This document shows positions 28,831 to 38,052 of a stretch of DNA of 64,000 bases, in pieces. The first letter of the stretch is position 1, and the number at the start of each line of letters is the position of its first letter. Where the stretch lies: the NCBI RefSeq assembly GCF_004402485.1, contig NZ_SOFG01000011.1, positions 919,457 to 983,456 on the forward strand. The letters run 5' to 3'. Both the position numbers and the translations under genes were made by a program. The notes below the pieces were generated by a model. It had not been told where the DNA came from and searched no databases. It saw only the letters and a program-made list of their open reading frames with translations. This DNA is from Cryobacterium algoricola (GTDB lineage Bacteria > Actinomycetota > Actinomycetes > Actinomycetales > Microbacteriaceae).

Positions 28831-30200
28831 GCCTGCTCAGCCCCGAGTGGACCGGGCTTCTCTACCTGGTCTCCGCCGTCTGCTTCATCCTCGCCCTCCG
28901 CGGCCTGTCCTCGCCCAAGACCGCCAGGCGCGGCAACCTGATCGGCGCCGCCGGAGCGCTCCTCGCCGTCATCACGGTGTTCTTCTCGGTCCGGATGGAC
29001 AACATCCCCGCCATCATCGTGGCCATCGCCGTCGGCTCGGCCATCGCCGCCCCGATCTCGCGCCGCGTGCAGATGACGCAGATGCCCCAACTCGTCGCCC
29101 TCTTCAACGGCGTCGGCGGCGGCGCGGCCGCGCTCGTGGCCATGCTCGAGCTCGGTGAAAGCGCCAATGGCTGGACCAGGGTCGCGGTCGTCTTCACGAT
29201 GCTCGTCGGAGCGGTGTCCTTCGCCGGCTCCGCCGTCACCGTCGGCAAGCTCCAGGGCCTGATCAGCTCCCGCCCGCTCGTGTTCCCCGGGCTCGCCTGG
29301 GTGATGGGCGGAATCGTCCTCCTGGCCCTCGTCACCGGCGGCTTCGTCGTCGGCACCGGCGCAGCAGGCTGGGCGGTCGTGCTGCTCGTTCTGGGCCTCG
29401 TCGTCGGCGCCCTGCTCGTGCTGCCGGTCGGCGGCGCGGACGTGCCCATCGTCATCTCCCTGCTGAACGCGTTCACCGGGCTCGCCGTCGCGGCCTCCGG
29501 CATCGTGATCGGCAACCTCCTCCTCGTCGTCGCCGGCACCCTCGTCGGTGCGAGCGGTACGATCCTGACCCGCGCGATGGCCGCCGCCATGGGCCGCGGA
29601 GTCAGCGGAATCATGTTCGGCGCCTTCAAGGGCGGCTCGACCGCGGGCTCGACCACGCAGAGTGACCGCCCGGTACGCTCCTCGAGCCCCGAAGACGTCG
29701 CCGTGCTGCTCAACTACGCCCAGCGGGTCGTCATCGTGCCCGGCTACGGACTCGCCGTCGCCCAGGGCCAGCACACGATCGCCGAACTCGCCACGACCCT
29801 GCAGGCCAGGGGCGTCGAGGTCGTCTTCGCGATCCACCCGGTCGCCGGGCGGATGCCCGGGCACATGAACGTGCTCCTGGCCGAGGCCAACGTGCCGTAC
29901 GAGTCGCTCAAGGAAATGGCCGAGGTCAACCCCGAGTTCAAGAACACCGACGTCGCCCTCGTCGTCGGCGCGAACGACGTGGTCAACCCCGCGGCCAAGA
30001 CCTCGCCCGGCTCGCCGATCTACGGCATGCCGATCCTCGACGTCGGCGACGCCCGCCAGGTCGTCTTCCTCAAGCGCTCGATGCGCCCCGGGTTCGCGGG
30101 CATCGAGAACGAGCTGCTCTACGACCCGAAGACGACGCTGCTGTTCGGCGACGCCAAGGACTCCCTCACCAAGATCCTCGGCGCGGTCAACGCGCTCTAG
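28827..30200 (+). CDS. pntB: NAD(P) transhydrogenase, beta subunit
   Basis: 457 residues. About nine membrane spans are followed by the soluble NADP-binding domain III with VPGYGLAVAQGQH, HPVAGRMPGHMNVLLAEA and VGANDVVNPAA. The enzyme couples hydride transfer from NADH to NADP with proton movement across the membrane. A strong terminator follows. Confidence 0.95.
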   Translation: MSLLSPEWTGLLYLVSAVCFILALRGLSSPKTARRGNLIGAAGALLAVITVFFSVRMDNIPAIIVAIAVGSAIAAPISRRVQMTQMPQLVALFNGVGGGAAALVAMLELGESANGWTRVAVVFTMLVGAVSFAGSAVTVGKLQGLISSRPLVFPGLAWVMGGIVLLALVTGGFVVGTGAAGWAVVLLVLGLVVGALLVLPVGGADVPIVISLLNAFTGLAVAASGIVIGNLLLVVAGTLVGASGTILTRAMAAAMGRGVSGIMFGAFKGGSTAGSTTQSDRPVRSSSPEDVAVLLNYAQRVVIVPGYGLAVAQGQHTIAELATTLQARGVEVVFAIHPVAGRMPGHMNVLLAEANVPYESLKEMAEVNPEFKNTDVALVVGANDVVNPAAKTSPGSPIYGMPILDVGDARQVVFLKRSMRPGFAGIENELLYDPKTTLLFGDAKDSLTKILGAVNAL

Positions 30201-30244
30201 GAGGTCAGCGGCGACTCCCGGCTCCGGCCGGGAATCGCCGCTCG

Positions 30245-30286
30245 CGCCGAGTGTCGCCGTTGGACCGGCGACACTCGGCGTTTTTT
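30245..30286 (+). terminator. Terminator of the pnt operon
   Basis: Perfect 15-bp stem (CGCCGAGTGTCGCCG / CGGCGACACTCGGCG) with a 6-base loop, followed by six T. Confidence 0.95.
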
Positions 30287-30428
30287 GCGTCACTCGGCGA
30301 CTCTCGGCGGCTGGTCGGTTCCGCGGGCTTCGACGGCGAGCGGATGCTCCGGGCGGGCCCGCGTAGACTTGGCCAGTCTCGAACCGAAGACAATGAGCAT
30401 CCGCCGCAGGCAGGAAAGGGGTCTCCGT

Positions 30429-31055
30429 ATGGCCGAAGCACCCGACACAGCCGGCACGGATCACCGCACCGCCGGCTACTGGACTGTGCCCCTCGTGCGC
30501 GCGGGCGTCGCCGTCGTTCCGGCCGTCCTGATCACGTTCACCGCGAACCACTCCCCGGAATTCGGGCTCCTGGTCTTCGGCGCCTTCGCGCTCGCGAGCG
30601 GGGTCGTCATCGCCGTGCTGAGCCGCCGCACGCTCGCAGACTCACGGGAACGCGGCGCCTTCCTCGTGCAGGGCATCGCCGGTGTCGTCGCCGGGGCGCT
30701 CGCGCTCGTTTTCCACGGCGGCGGGCTCGGCTTCTTCCTCTACCTCGTCACGGTGTGGGGCATCGTGACCGGCTTCCTGGAGTTGTCGAGCGGCATCCGT
30801 GCCCGGCGCAGGGACCCGGCAGACCACGACTGGCTCGTGATGGGCGCGGCGACCGTGCTCTTCGCGATCGTCGTGCTCGTGCTGCCGCCGAACGTCGTCG
30901 TCTCGGTCGGGTTGTTCGGCGCCTACCTCGTGATGCTCGCGGTCTACCTCGGCATCGCCGCGTTCTCGCTCAAGTGGGCCGTTGCGGCGGGCGCCGCCGC
31001 GGCATCCGTCGACTCGATCCACCCCGCAGCACCCAACGATTCGGACACCCAGTGA
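30429..31055 (+). CDS. Membrane protein, DUF308/HdeD-like
   Basis: 208 residues with about six hydrophobic segments in pairs separated by short basic loops (RRRTLADSRER, RARRRDPAD). The GIAGVVAGALALVF and WGIVTGFLELSSGIRARR pattern recalls HdeD-type DUF308 proteins, whose role is unclear. ATG 30429 is chosen because AGGAAAGGGG lies 8 bases upstream; an ATG at 30393 is possible. The next gene overlaps by four bases (GTGA). Confidence 0.75.
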   Translation: MAEAPDTAGTDHRTAGYWTVPLVRAGVAVVPAVLITFTANHSPEFGLLVFGAFALASGVVIAVLSRRTLADSRERGAFLVQGIAGVVAGALALVFHGGGLGFFLYLVTVWGIVTGFLELSSGIRARRRDPADHDWLVMGAATVLFAIVVLVLPPNVVVSVGLFGAYLVMLAVYLGIAAFSLKWAVAAGAAAASVDSIHPAAPNDSDTQ

Positions 31056-31312
31056 CCCAGAACACGCCGCGCAAGCCCAGCCGCTCCGAAGTACTGAAGC
31101 CGCTCGAACTGGTCGGCCTCGCCGGCGTGATGGCCGTCTTCCTCGGGCTCGTCGTGCTGATGAGCACCAGGGAGCCGCTGCTCGCCCTGATCGGGTTCGG
31201 CATCACGTTCATCGTCGTGCTCGTCGTGATCGCGATGCTCGTGCTCAACATCAAGCCCAACGACGCCGAGAAGACCGACATCGACGAGCAGGACAAGGGC
31301 CAGAAGCCCTAA
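31052..31312 (+). CDS. Small membrane protein of unknown function
   Basis: 86 residues. A basic N-terminus (TQNTPRKPSRSEVLKP) is followed by two predicted membrane helices (about 17-38 and 43-66) and a charged C-terminus rich in Asp, Glu and Lys. The GTG start overlaps the preceding stop, indicating co-translation with the DUF308-like protein. I do not recognise the family. Confidence 0.75.
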   Translation: MTQNTPRKPSRSEVLKPLELVGLAGVMAVFLGLVVLMSTREPLLALIGFGITFIVVLVVIAMLVLNIKPNDAEKTDIDEQDKGQKP

Positions 31313-31342
31313 GCTCCCAGCCCGTGCCCGTGCCCTGAGGCT

Positions 31343-32725
31343 TCAGCCGAGGTAGTCGACGAGGCTGTCGGCGAGGCCGACGTAGGCCGCGGGAGTCAGC
31401 GCGAGCAGGCGGGCCCGGGCTTCTTCCCCGATCTCGAGTCCGGAGACGAACGCGACGAGGTCGGCCTGGTTGATCCGCTTGCCGCGGGTGAGGTCCTTGA
31501 GCAGCGCGTACGGGTCTGCGATCGTCGACCGGCCGGCCGAGACCTCCGCCCGGATCACGGTCTGGATGGCCTCGCCGAGGATCTCCCAGTTGACGTCGAG
31601 GTCGTGCGCGAGCAGGACCCTGTCGATGTCGATCTCGCCGAGGCCGCGCACGATGTTGTCGAGCGCGAGCAGGGAGTGACCGAAGCCGACGCCGATGTTG
31701 CGTTGGGTCGTCGAGTCCGTCAGGTCCCGTTGCAGGCGCGAGGTGACGAGGGTCGCGGCGAGCGAGTCGAGGATCGCCGAGGACAGTTCGAGGTTCGCCT
31801 CCGCGTTCTCGAAGCGGATCGGGTTGATCTTGTGCGGCATCGTGGAAGACCCGGTGGCGCCGGCCTGCGGGATCTGCCGGAAGTACCCGAGGGAGATGTA
31901 CGTCCAGACGTCCGTCGCGAGGTTGTGCAGCACCCGGTTGACGTGGGACACCTTCGAGTAGAGCTCGGCCTGCCAGTCGTGCGACTCGATCTGGGTCGTC
32001 AGGGGGTTCCAGGTGAGCCCGAGCCCCTCGACGAACGCGCGGGACACGGCCGGCCAGTCGGTCGTGGGATCCGCCGCGACGTGCGCCGCGAACGTTCCGG
32101 TCGCGCCGCTGAACTTGCCGAGGTAGTCGTTGGTCTCGATCTGCGCGGCCAGGCGTTCGAGCCGGTACACGAAGACCGCGATCTCCTTGCCGACCGTCGT
32201 CGGAGTTGCCGGCTGGCCGTGGGTGCGGGCGAGCATCGCATCCGCACGGTACTCGAGGGCGCGCAGCCGGAGCAGGCCGATGGTCGCGCGGAGCTTGGGC
32301 AGCCAGACCTCGCGCACGGCTGCGCTCACGGTGAGGGCATACGCGAGGTTGTTGATGTCTTCGCTCGTCGCGGCGAAGTGGGTGAGCTCGCTGATCCGGT
32401 CGAGGCCGAGCGTGGTGAGGCGCCGGCGCACGAGGTATTCGACGGCCTTGACGTCGTGGCGCGTGGTGGCCTCGAGAACGGCGAGTTCGTCGATCTCGGC
32501 CTGGCCGAAGTCGGTGACGAGGGCGCGCAGCGATGCCTTGTGCTCGGCGTCGAGCGGCGTCGAGCCGAACAGGCGGCGATCGGTGAGGGTGATCAGCCAC
32601 TCGACCTCGACGTGCACCCGCGCGCGGTTGAGTCCGGCCTCCGACAGGTACTCCCCGAGTTCGGTGACGGCGGCACGGTAACGGCCGTCTAGTGGGCTGA
32701 GGACCTGGGGGGGTAGTGGACTCAT
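31343..32725 (-). CDS. purB: Adenylosuccinate lyase
   Basis: 460-residue enzyme of the fumarase/aspartase superfamily, acting twice in purine synthesis (SAICAR to AICAR, adenylosuccinate to AMP). Visible are LSPLDGRYR, THFAATSEDINNLAYAL, ARTHGQPATPTTVGKE and the signature GSSTMPHKINPIRFENAE. The layout matches the E. coli-type PurB. ATG 32725 overlaps the phosphatase stop by 4 bases, so the two are co-transcribed. Confidence 0.96.
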   Translation of the reverse strand: MSPLPPQVLSPLDGRYRAAVTELGEYLSEAGLNRARVHVEVEWLITLTDRRLFGSTPLDAEHKASLRALVTDFGQAEIDELAVLEATTRHDVKAVEYLVRRRLTTLGLDRISELTHFAATSEDINNLAYALTVSAAVREVWLPKLRATIGLLRLRALEYRADAMLARTHGQPATPTTVGKEIAVFVYRLERLAAQIETNDYLGKFSGATGTFAAHVAADPTTDWPAVSRAFVEGLGLTWNPLTTQIESHDWQAELYSKVSHVNRVLHNLATDVWTYISLGYFRQIPQAGATGSSTMPHKINPIRFENAEANLELSSAILDSLAATLVTSRLQRDLTDSTTQRNIGVGFGHSLLALDNIVRGLGEIDIDRVLLAHDLDVNWEILGEAIQTVIRAEVSAGRSTIADPYALLKDLTRGKRINQADLVAFVSGLEIGEEARARLLALTPAAYVGLADSLVDYLG

Positions 32726-33267
32726 CGGACTCCCTGTCGAATTGCGGGCTCTAGTTGCGCGAAGAGCGCGAGGTTTGCCTTCTCAATCATGCCCAATACC
32801 GAGTCAAACAACGCATCGTCGGAATAGTACGGGTCCGGCACGTCGTGCAGGGACGCCTGTTCCTGATCGAAGCTCAGCAGCAGGCGTACCTTGCTCCTGT
32901 CCCGGTCGCTCACCGCCCAGTTCCGCAGGATGCGCTCCTGGGTGCGGTCGAGCACGACGACGAGGTCGTAGTCGGCGAACCAGACGGGGTCGAACTGGCG
33001 CGCGCGGTGGTGGCTGCCGTCGTACCCCTGCCGTTTGAGGGCGGCGACCGTGCGGGCATCCGCCTGCTCGCCGACGTGCCAGTCTCCGGTGCCCGCCGAA
33101 CTCGTGAAGATCAGCCGGCCCAGCCCCGACCGGGTGACCAGGTCGCGGAGGGTGATCTCCGCCATCGGCGAGCGGCAGATGTTGCCCGTGCACACGAAGA
33201 TGATCCGAAAGGGCGTCGCCTCGTCGGGGCGGATCGCCGAGAAGGTCATGGGTCCATTGTCCGTCAC
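32722..33267 (-). CDS. Low-molecular-weight protein-tyrosine phosphatase
   Basis: 181 residues. The CX5R active-site loop is FVCTGNICRSPMAE (Cys26, Arg32), and the general-acid loop is VPDPYYSDDALF. GTG 33267 has GGAGGAGG 5 bases upstream; ATG 33249 is an internal alternative. Family members dephosphorylate protein tyrosine or, in relatives, reduce arsenate; no arsenic genes are nearby, so phosphatase is preferred. It overlaps purB. Confidence 0.92.
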   Translation of the reverse strand: MTDNGPMTFSAIRPDEATPFRIIFVCTGNICRSPMAEITLRDLVTRSGLGRLIFTSSAGTGDWHVGEQADARTVAALKRQGYDGSHHRARQFDPVWFADYDLVVVLDRTQERILRNWAVSDRDRSKVRLLLSFDQEQASLHDVPDPYYSDDALFDSVLGMIEKANLALFAQLEPAIRQGVR

Positions 33268-33400
33268 TTTCGCCTCCTCCACACCTGGTCGGGGGACTTC
33301 GCTTTCCCCAGGTTCCCGCCGGCCGCGGCTCAGGCGGGCACGGGCGCACAGGATCGGTCTGTCGGGGCCCGCCGGGGCGGCCTCGCGGAAGGGCAGGCCG

Positions 33401-33775
33401 ATGCCGTGGTGGCAGTATCCGCCGGAGACCGACGGGTTGACCGAATTGCGGCACCAGCGGATGCTGCTGCGCACCCTGGCCGACGACATCGCCCTCGCGG
33501 GGCGCCGGCTTCTCCCCGCCGGAGCCCCGACCGAGTGGCGCTCCGAGGCGCAGCGCGTCTATCTCGAACGACGCTGGGAACTCGCAGCGCTCGTCGCCGG
33601 TGCGGAGCGGAGCGTCGAGGAGGCGCTCACCGCGGTGCTCGCGCGAATCGAGGTGGTGAAGGCGCGGCTCGCGGCCGAAGCGGCCGAAGCTGCGGCGGCG
33701 ATCGCGACGGCTTCCGTGCCCCAGGCGCCGGCGCAGACCCCGGCCCGGGCGACGCCGGGAGGATGGTCGGAGTGA
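33401..33775 (+). CDS. Small helical WXG-like protein
   Basis: 124 residues predicted as two long helices, with a central TEWRSEAQRVYLERRWELAAL that resembles the WXG100 turn (W, small residue, then A/Q/Y). The C-terminus is Ala/Pro-rich. WXG100 proteins are partners or substrates of type VII secretion. The match is by pattern only. ATG 33401 has a weak AGG just upstream. Its stop overlaps the GTG of the hydrolase gene, so the two products are probably made together. Confidence 0.6.
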   Translation: MPWWQYPPETDGLTELRHQRMLLRTLADDIALAGRRLLPAGAPTEWRSEAQRVYLERRWELAALVAGAERSVEEALTAVLARIEVVKARLAAEAAEAAAAIATASVPQAPAQTPARATPGGWSE

Positions 33776-35244
33776 GCGGGCCGGGGTCCGGAGAGGGGCT
33801 GATGGTCTCCGGCGGAGGCGGAACCCTCGTTGCGACGGACGCCGTTCTCGCCGAGGGGGCCGTGCTCCGAGCGCTCCAGACGGAATCCGAGTCCTGGCGT
33901 GCCCGCCTGGCCCGGATCCGGGCGCTCGACTCAGCGCCGACGCCCGCGGTGACCTGGACGGACGCCGATCCGGGTCTCGTGCTCCTGCGTGCGGACACCG
34001 TGATCGCGGACATCGTCGAGCGGAGCAGGACGCTCGCCGACGGGCTCGTGACGGCCGCCGAGGAATACGGGCGCGTCGAGCGGGCGGTCGAGCGCGCGAG
34101 CGGCGTCGCGGGAGGGTGGCTCGGTTACCTCGTGGGGCGCGCGGCCCCGTTGATGATTCTCGGCGCGCTGCCGGACCTCGCGGCCATCGCGCTCGGCGCG
34201 TTGGTGGGCAGGGCGGTTTTCGGCGGCGCTGGGGCCGGCGGGAGCCTGGCAGAGGTCGCCGCGTGGTTCCAGGCGAACCCGGGACTGGTGAGCGACCCGG
34301 CCGTCGTCGCCGCGGTGCGCGTACTCGTGTCCTCCGCAGACGACGCGGCCGTCGGCGCGCTCGGGTTGCCGTTTCCCGCAGCACTCGAACTCGGTGACGA
34401 GGGGCTCGGCGTGCTCGGCGTCTCGTCCGTCGCCTCCGCTGCGCTGCTGCTGGTCAGCCCCGTCGGCCTCCTCAGGGAAACGCCCGTGAGCGTGCACCGG
34501 GTCGCCGAGGACGGCAGCCCGCTGCATCCGGCCGTGCTCGCGGCCCTGCCCCCCGACGGGTTCGGGGAGCTCGCCCGGCGAATCCCCGAGGCGCGGGCGG
34601 ACGGCCCGCAGATCCGGATCGAGCGCTATGCGGGCGCCACGGGATCCCCGCCGTCCTGGATCGTCTACATCGGCGGCACAGCGGAGTGGGACCCCACGGG
34701 GACCGGGCAGCCGTTCGACCTGACCAGCGACGTCTCAGGGGCCGCGGCCCCGCTCGGTCCCTCCGGCTCGTATCGCGCCGTCGTCGAGGCGATGCGCGCG
34801 GCCGGTGTGCAGCCGCAGGACCCGGTGCTCCCGGTCGGGCACTCCCTCGGCGGCCAGGTCGCGGTCCAGCTCGCCGGGTCCGGTGAGTTCAACACCGTCG
34901 GGGTCGCCTCATTCGGCGGGCCGACGGCGGAGCTCTCCATTCCGGCCGGGGTGGAGGCCGTCACCGTCGAGCACACCGACGACATCGTTCCGGCGTTCGG
35001 CGGCCTGCCGCAGGAGACCGACGACCGGGTCCTCGTGCGCAGCAGGGCATTCGCCGCCGGTGAGACGCCGGCAGGTCAGGCGCTGCCTGCCCATTCCCTC
35101 ACGAGCTACCAGGCCACCGCCCGCCTGATGGACGGGTCGGCGGAACCGAACCTGGTGCGCTTCAGGGACGCCCTGGCCGGGCTCGTCGGAACGGGACCGG
35201 CCGAGGTCACCCGGTGGCGCGGCATCCGCGTGACCGGGCCGTGA
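33772..35244 (+). CDS. Alpha/beta-hydrolase (lipase-like) with helical N-terminal domain
   Basis: 490 residues. The N-terminal half (1-115) is helical and coiled-coil-like, with a hydrophobic region around 118-150. The C-terminal half carries a hydrolase: GHSLGG (Ser358), HTDDIVP (Asp403/404) and AHSLTSY (His441), an apparently complete catalytic triad. There is no signal peptide. The start is GTG 33772, 9 bases after GGGAGG and overlapping the preceding stop. The layout resembles secreted type VII effectors with a helical targeting domain, but no secretion genes are in the window. Confidence 0.75.
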   Translation: MSGPGSGEGLMVSGGGGTLVATDAVLAEGAVLRALQTESESWRARLARIRALDSAPTPAVTWTDADPGLVLLRADTVIADIVERSRTLADGLVTAAEEYGRVERAVERASGVAGGWLGYLVGRAAPLMILGALPDLAAIALGALVGRAVFGGAGAGGSLAEVAAWFQANPGLVSDPAVVAAVRVLVSSADDAAVGALGLPFPAALELGDEGLGVLGVSSVASAALLLVSPVGLLRETPVSVHRVAEDGSPLHPAVLAALPPDGFGELARRIPEARADGPQIRIERYAGATGSPPSWIVYIGGTAEWDPTGTGQPFDLTSDVSGAAAPLGPSGSYRAVVEAMRAAGVQPQDPVLPVGHSLGGQVAVQLAGSGEFNTVGVASFGGPTAELSIPAGVEAVTVEHTDDIVPAFGGLPQETDDRVLVRSRAFAAGETPAGQALPAHSLTSYQATARLMDGSAEPNLVRFRDALAGLVGTGPAEVTRWRGIRVTGP

Positions 35245-35286
35245 ACCCCGGGCCGTGAACCCCGTGAACCCGGTACGCGGAACGGG

Positions 35287-35679
35287 CTACTGGCGGCCGG
35301 TGGCTGGACGCGCGAGCACGCCGAGCAGCCAGCTGATGATGCCGAGCACGAGCGCCCCGAGCACCCCGGTCCAGAAGCCGTCGACCTGCAGGCCGAAGCC
35401 GAGGCCGTCGGAGATCAGGGCCACGAGCATGAGGAGCAGGCCGTTGACGATGAGCGCAAGGAGGCCGAGGGTCAGCACGTAGAGCGGGAAGGCGATGACG
35501 CGGACAAAACCGCCGATCACGCCGTTGACGAGACCGAAGATGAGGGCGATCAGGAGATAGGTCACGACGATGGCGCCGGTGTCCGGCGCATAGGGTTCGA
35601 CGCTCACTCCCGGCACGAGGAGGGTGGTGAGCCACAGGGCGACGGCATTGAGGATCAGCTTGATCAGGAATCGGGCCAT
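35287..35679 (-). CDS. Phage holin family (4_2) membrane protein
   Basis: 130 residues with four hydrophobic segments and the family pattern MARFLIKLILNAVALWLT ... ALIFGLVNGVIG ... LTLGLLALIVNGLLLMLVA. Such chromosomal proteins (YvlD-like) are widespread in bacteria and are not part of a phage. The role is unknown. ATG 35679 is chosen over a 22-residue extension that lacks a ribosome-binding site. Confidence 0.85.
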   Translation of the reverse strand: MARFLIKLILNAVALWLTTLLVPGVSVEPYAPDTGAIVVTYLLIALIFGLVNGVIGGFVRVIAFPLYVLTLGLLALIVNGLLLMLVALISDGLGFGLQVDGFWTGVLGALVLGIISWLLGVLARPATGRQ

Positions 35680-35816
35680 GCGACCACTATGGCACCTGAC
35701 CGGGCGTTGCGCACGTGTGGCATGGCGTGGCGCGACCGGTGGCACGACCGGTGGCGCGACCGGTCTCCGCGTGGCTCATGCGGCCGCGCGAATACGCCCC
35801 GGCGTAGAATCGCCGA

Positions 35817-36920
35817 GTGAGCCCCACAGACCAGTCAGCGGTGCGACTCCGCCCCGAAATCATCGCACTCCCGGCCTACCGGCAGGGTAAGGCGGCAGCC
35901 GCGAGTGCCTTCAAGCTCTCGAGCAACGAGAACCCGTTCGGGCCGCTGCCCGGCGTGATCGCCGCCGTCGGCGCGGAGACGGCATACAACCGTTATCCGG
36001 ATGCCTCCGCATCCGTTCTGCGGGAACGCCTCGCCGCCCGCTACGGGTGTTCTCCGGACGAGGTGCACGTGGGCAGCGGCTCCGTCGCCCTGCTCTCCCA
36101 GCTCATCCTCGCCGCGGCGGGCCCGGGCGACGAAGTCGTCTACTCCTGGCGCTCCTTCGAGGCGTACCCGAGCCTCGTCACCGTCGCAGGCGCGACGAGC
36201 GTGCAGGTGCCCAATCGACCGGACCACGGCCACGACCTCGCCGCCATGGCCGCCGCGATCACAGACAGAACCCGCGTGCTGATCGTCTGCAGCCCGAACA
36301 ACCCCACCGGCACGATCGTGCGCGCCGCGGAGTTCGAGGCCTTCATGGCGAGCGTCCCCTCCACGCTGCTCGTCATCCTCGACGAGGCGTACGCCGAGTT
36401 CGTGACCGACCCCGACGCGGTCAGCGGCATCTCCCTGCTGGGCCGCTACCCCAATCTCGTCGTGCTGCGCACGTTCTCCAAGGCCTACGGCCTCGCCGGG
36501 CTCCGGGTCGGCTACGGCCTCGGCCCGGTCGCGATCCTCGACGCGGCCCGTGCGACGGCGATTCCGTTGTCGGTCACGGGGGTCGCCAGCGCTGCCGCGA
36601 TCGCATCGCTCGATGTCGACGACGAGCTCATGGAACGGGTGCGCACCATCGGCATCCGTCGTGACACGATCTGGCGTGCGCTCACCGAGCAGGGCTGGAA
36701 TACCCCAGCACCCCAGGGCAACTTCATCTGGCTGCCGACCGGCGCGGAGACCGCCGCCGCGGCCGAGGCGCTCGGCGCCGCCGGACTCGTCGTGCGGCCC
36801 TTCCCCGAGGGCATTCGGATCTCGATCGGCGAGGAAGAATCTGTGGACGAACTACTGCGAACCTGCGAAGACCTTGTCCGAAATCTACCAATGGGCCATT
36901 CGGCCCGGCGGCTAGGTTAG
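35817..36920 (+). CDS. hisC: Histidinol-phosphate/aromatic aminotransferase family protein
   Basis: 367-residue fold-type I PLP enzyme: [28 protein letters not shown] and the PLP-lysine motif [16 protein letters not shown] (Lys222). HisC converts imidazole-acetol phosphate to histidinol phosphate, while close relatives (Pat) act on aromatic amino acids. The gene is not next to other his genes, so an aromatic aminotransferase is at least as likely. GTG 35817. bkdA starts 4 bases downstream. Confidence 0.88.
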   Translation: MSPTDQSAVRLRPEIIALPAYRQGKAAAASAFKLSSNENPFGPLPGVIAAVGAETAYNRYPDASASVLRERLAARYGCSPDEVHVGSGSVALLSQLILAAAGPGDEVVYSWRSFEAYPSLVTVAGATSVQVPNRPDHGHDLAAMAAAITDRTRVLIVCSPNNPTGTIVRAAEFEAFMASVPSTLLVILDEAYAEFVTDPDAVSGISLLGRYPNLVVLRTFSKAYGLAGLRVGYGLGPVAILDAARATAIPLSVTGVASAAAIASLDVDDELMERVRTIGIRRDTIWRALTEQGWNTPAPQGNFIWLPTGAETAAAAEALGAAGLVVRPFPEGIRISIGEEESVDELLRTCEDLVRNLPMGHSARRLG

Positions 36921-36924
36921 TACG

Positions 36925-38052
36925 ATGGCAGCGAGTGAGAACGACTCCCCCCTGGTCCAGGTGCTCTCGACGAGCGGTCTCGTCGAGCCGAGCGAGGCGG
37001 CTGCGGAGTTCATGCCGTACCTCGACCGCCTGACCGAAGACGACCTCCGCAGGTTCTACCGCGATATGGTCGTCGTCCGGCGCTTCGACAAGGAGGCGGC
37101 CAACCTGCAACGGCAGGGCCAGCTCGCCCTCTGGGTGCCGAGCCACGGCCAGGAGGCCGCCCAGGTCGGCAGCGCCTATGCCACCCGCCCCCAGGACCAC
37201 GTCTTCCCCTCCTACCGCGAGCACGTCGTCGGCATGATCCGCGGCCTCGACCTCGTCGACATCCTGCGGATGCTGCGCGGGGTCACCCTCGGTGGCTGGA
37301 ACCCCGAGGAGCACGGCAACTTCCACCTCTACACGCTCGTGCTCGCCTCGCAGACCCTGCACGCGACCGGGTACGCGATGGGCATGCAGCTCGACGGCAC
37401 GACCGCGACCGGCAACCCGGAGACCGACGAAGCCGTCATCGTGTACTACGGCGACGGCGCCTCCTCCCAGGGTGACGCCAACGAGGCCCTCGTCTTCGCG
37501 GCGAGCTACCAGACCCCGCAGGTCTTCTTCCTGCAGAACAACCACTGGGCGATCTCGGTCCCCGTGACCCGGCAGTCGCGCACCCCGCTCTACCTCCGTG
37601 CGGGCGGCTTCGGCATGCCCGGCACCCAGGTCGACGGCAACGACGTGCTCGCGAGCTACGCCGTGACCGCGAAGCACCTCGACGACGCCCGCGCGGGCAA
37701 AGGCCCCGCCCTGATCGAGGCGATGACCTACCGGGTCGGCGCGCACACCACCGCAGACGACCCCACGAAGTACCGTGACCCGGAGGAACTCGCCGCCTGG
37801 GTCGCGAAAGACCCGATCGTCCGGTTCCGCGCCTACCTGCAGGGCCTCGGCGTCGAACAGGACTTCCTCGACGCCGTCGACGAAGAGGCAGAGGACCACG
37901 CAGCGGATGTCCGCCGCCGGGCCCTCGAGATCCGCTCGCCCGAGCGCTCGGTCATCTTCGACAACGTCTACGCCGAACCCCACCCGCTGATCCAGGAGCA
38001 GAAGGCCTGGCTCGACCGATACGAAGCATCCTTCGAAGGAGGCGACGCGTGA
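36925..38052 (+). CDS. bkdA: 2-oxoacid dehydrogenase E1 alpha subunit
   Basis: 375 residues. The thiamine-diphosphate motif is GDGASSQGDANEALVFA (from 176) ending with N205/N206. Visible too are WVPSHGQEAAQVG and FPSYREHVVG. It decarboxylates a 2-oxoacid, probably a branched-chain one, judging by the closeness of the E1alpha/E1beta/E2 set to actinobacterial bkdABC; pyruvate cannot be excluded. It overlaps the E1 beta gene by 4 bases. Confidence 0.9.
   Translation: MAASENDSPLVQVLSTSGLVEPSEAAAEFMPYLDRLTEDDLRRFYRDMVVVRRFDKEAANLQRQGQLALWVPSHGQEAAQVGSAYATRPQDHVFPSYREHVVGMIRGLDLVDILRMLRGVTLGGWNPEEHGNFHLYTLVLASQTLHATGYAMGMQLDGTTATGNPETDEAVIVYYGDGASSQGDANEALVFAASYQTPQVFFLQNNHWAISVPVTRQSRTPLYLRAGGFGMPGTQVDGNDVLASYAVTAKHLDDARAGKGPALIEAMTYRVGAHTTADDPTKYRDPEELAAWVAKDPIVRFRAYLQGLGVEQDFLDAVDEEAEDHAADVRRRALEIRSPERSVIFDNVYAEPHPLIQEQKAWLDRYEASFEGGDA

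Noticed and set aside
28635..30551. 638-codon open frame opposite pntB
   Set aside because: Antisense shadow of the pnt genes with His/Asp/Gly-rich composition and no domain.
35287..35679. Prophage remnant suggested by the holin-family gene
   Set aside because: The family is a common chromosomal membrane protein and no other phage gene is present.
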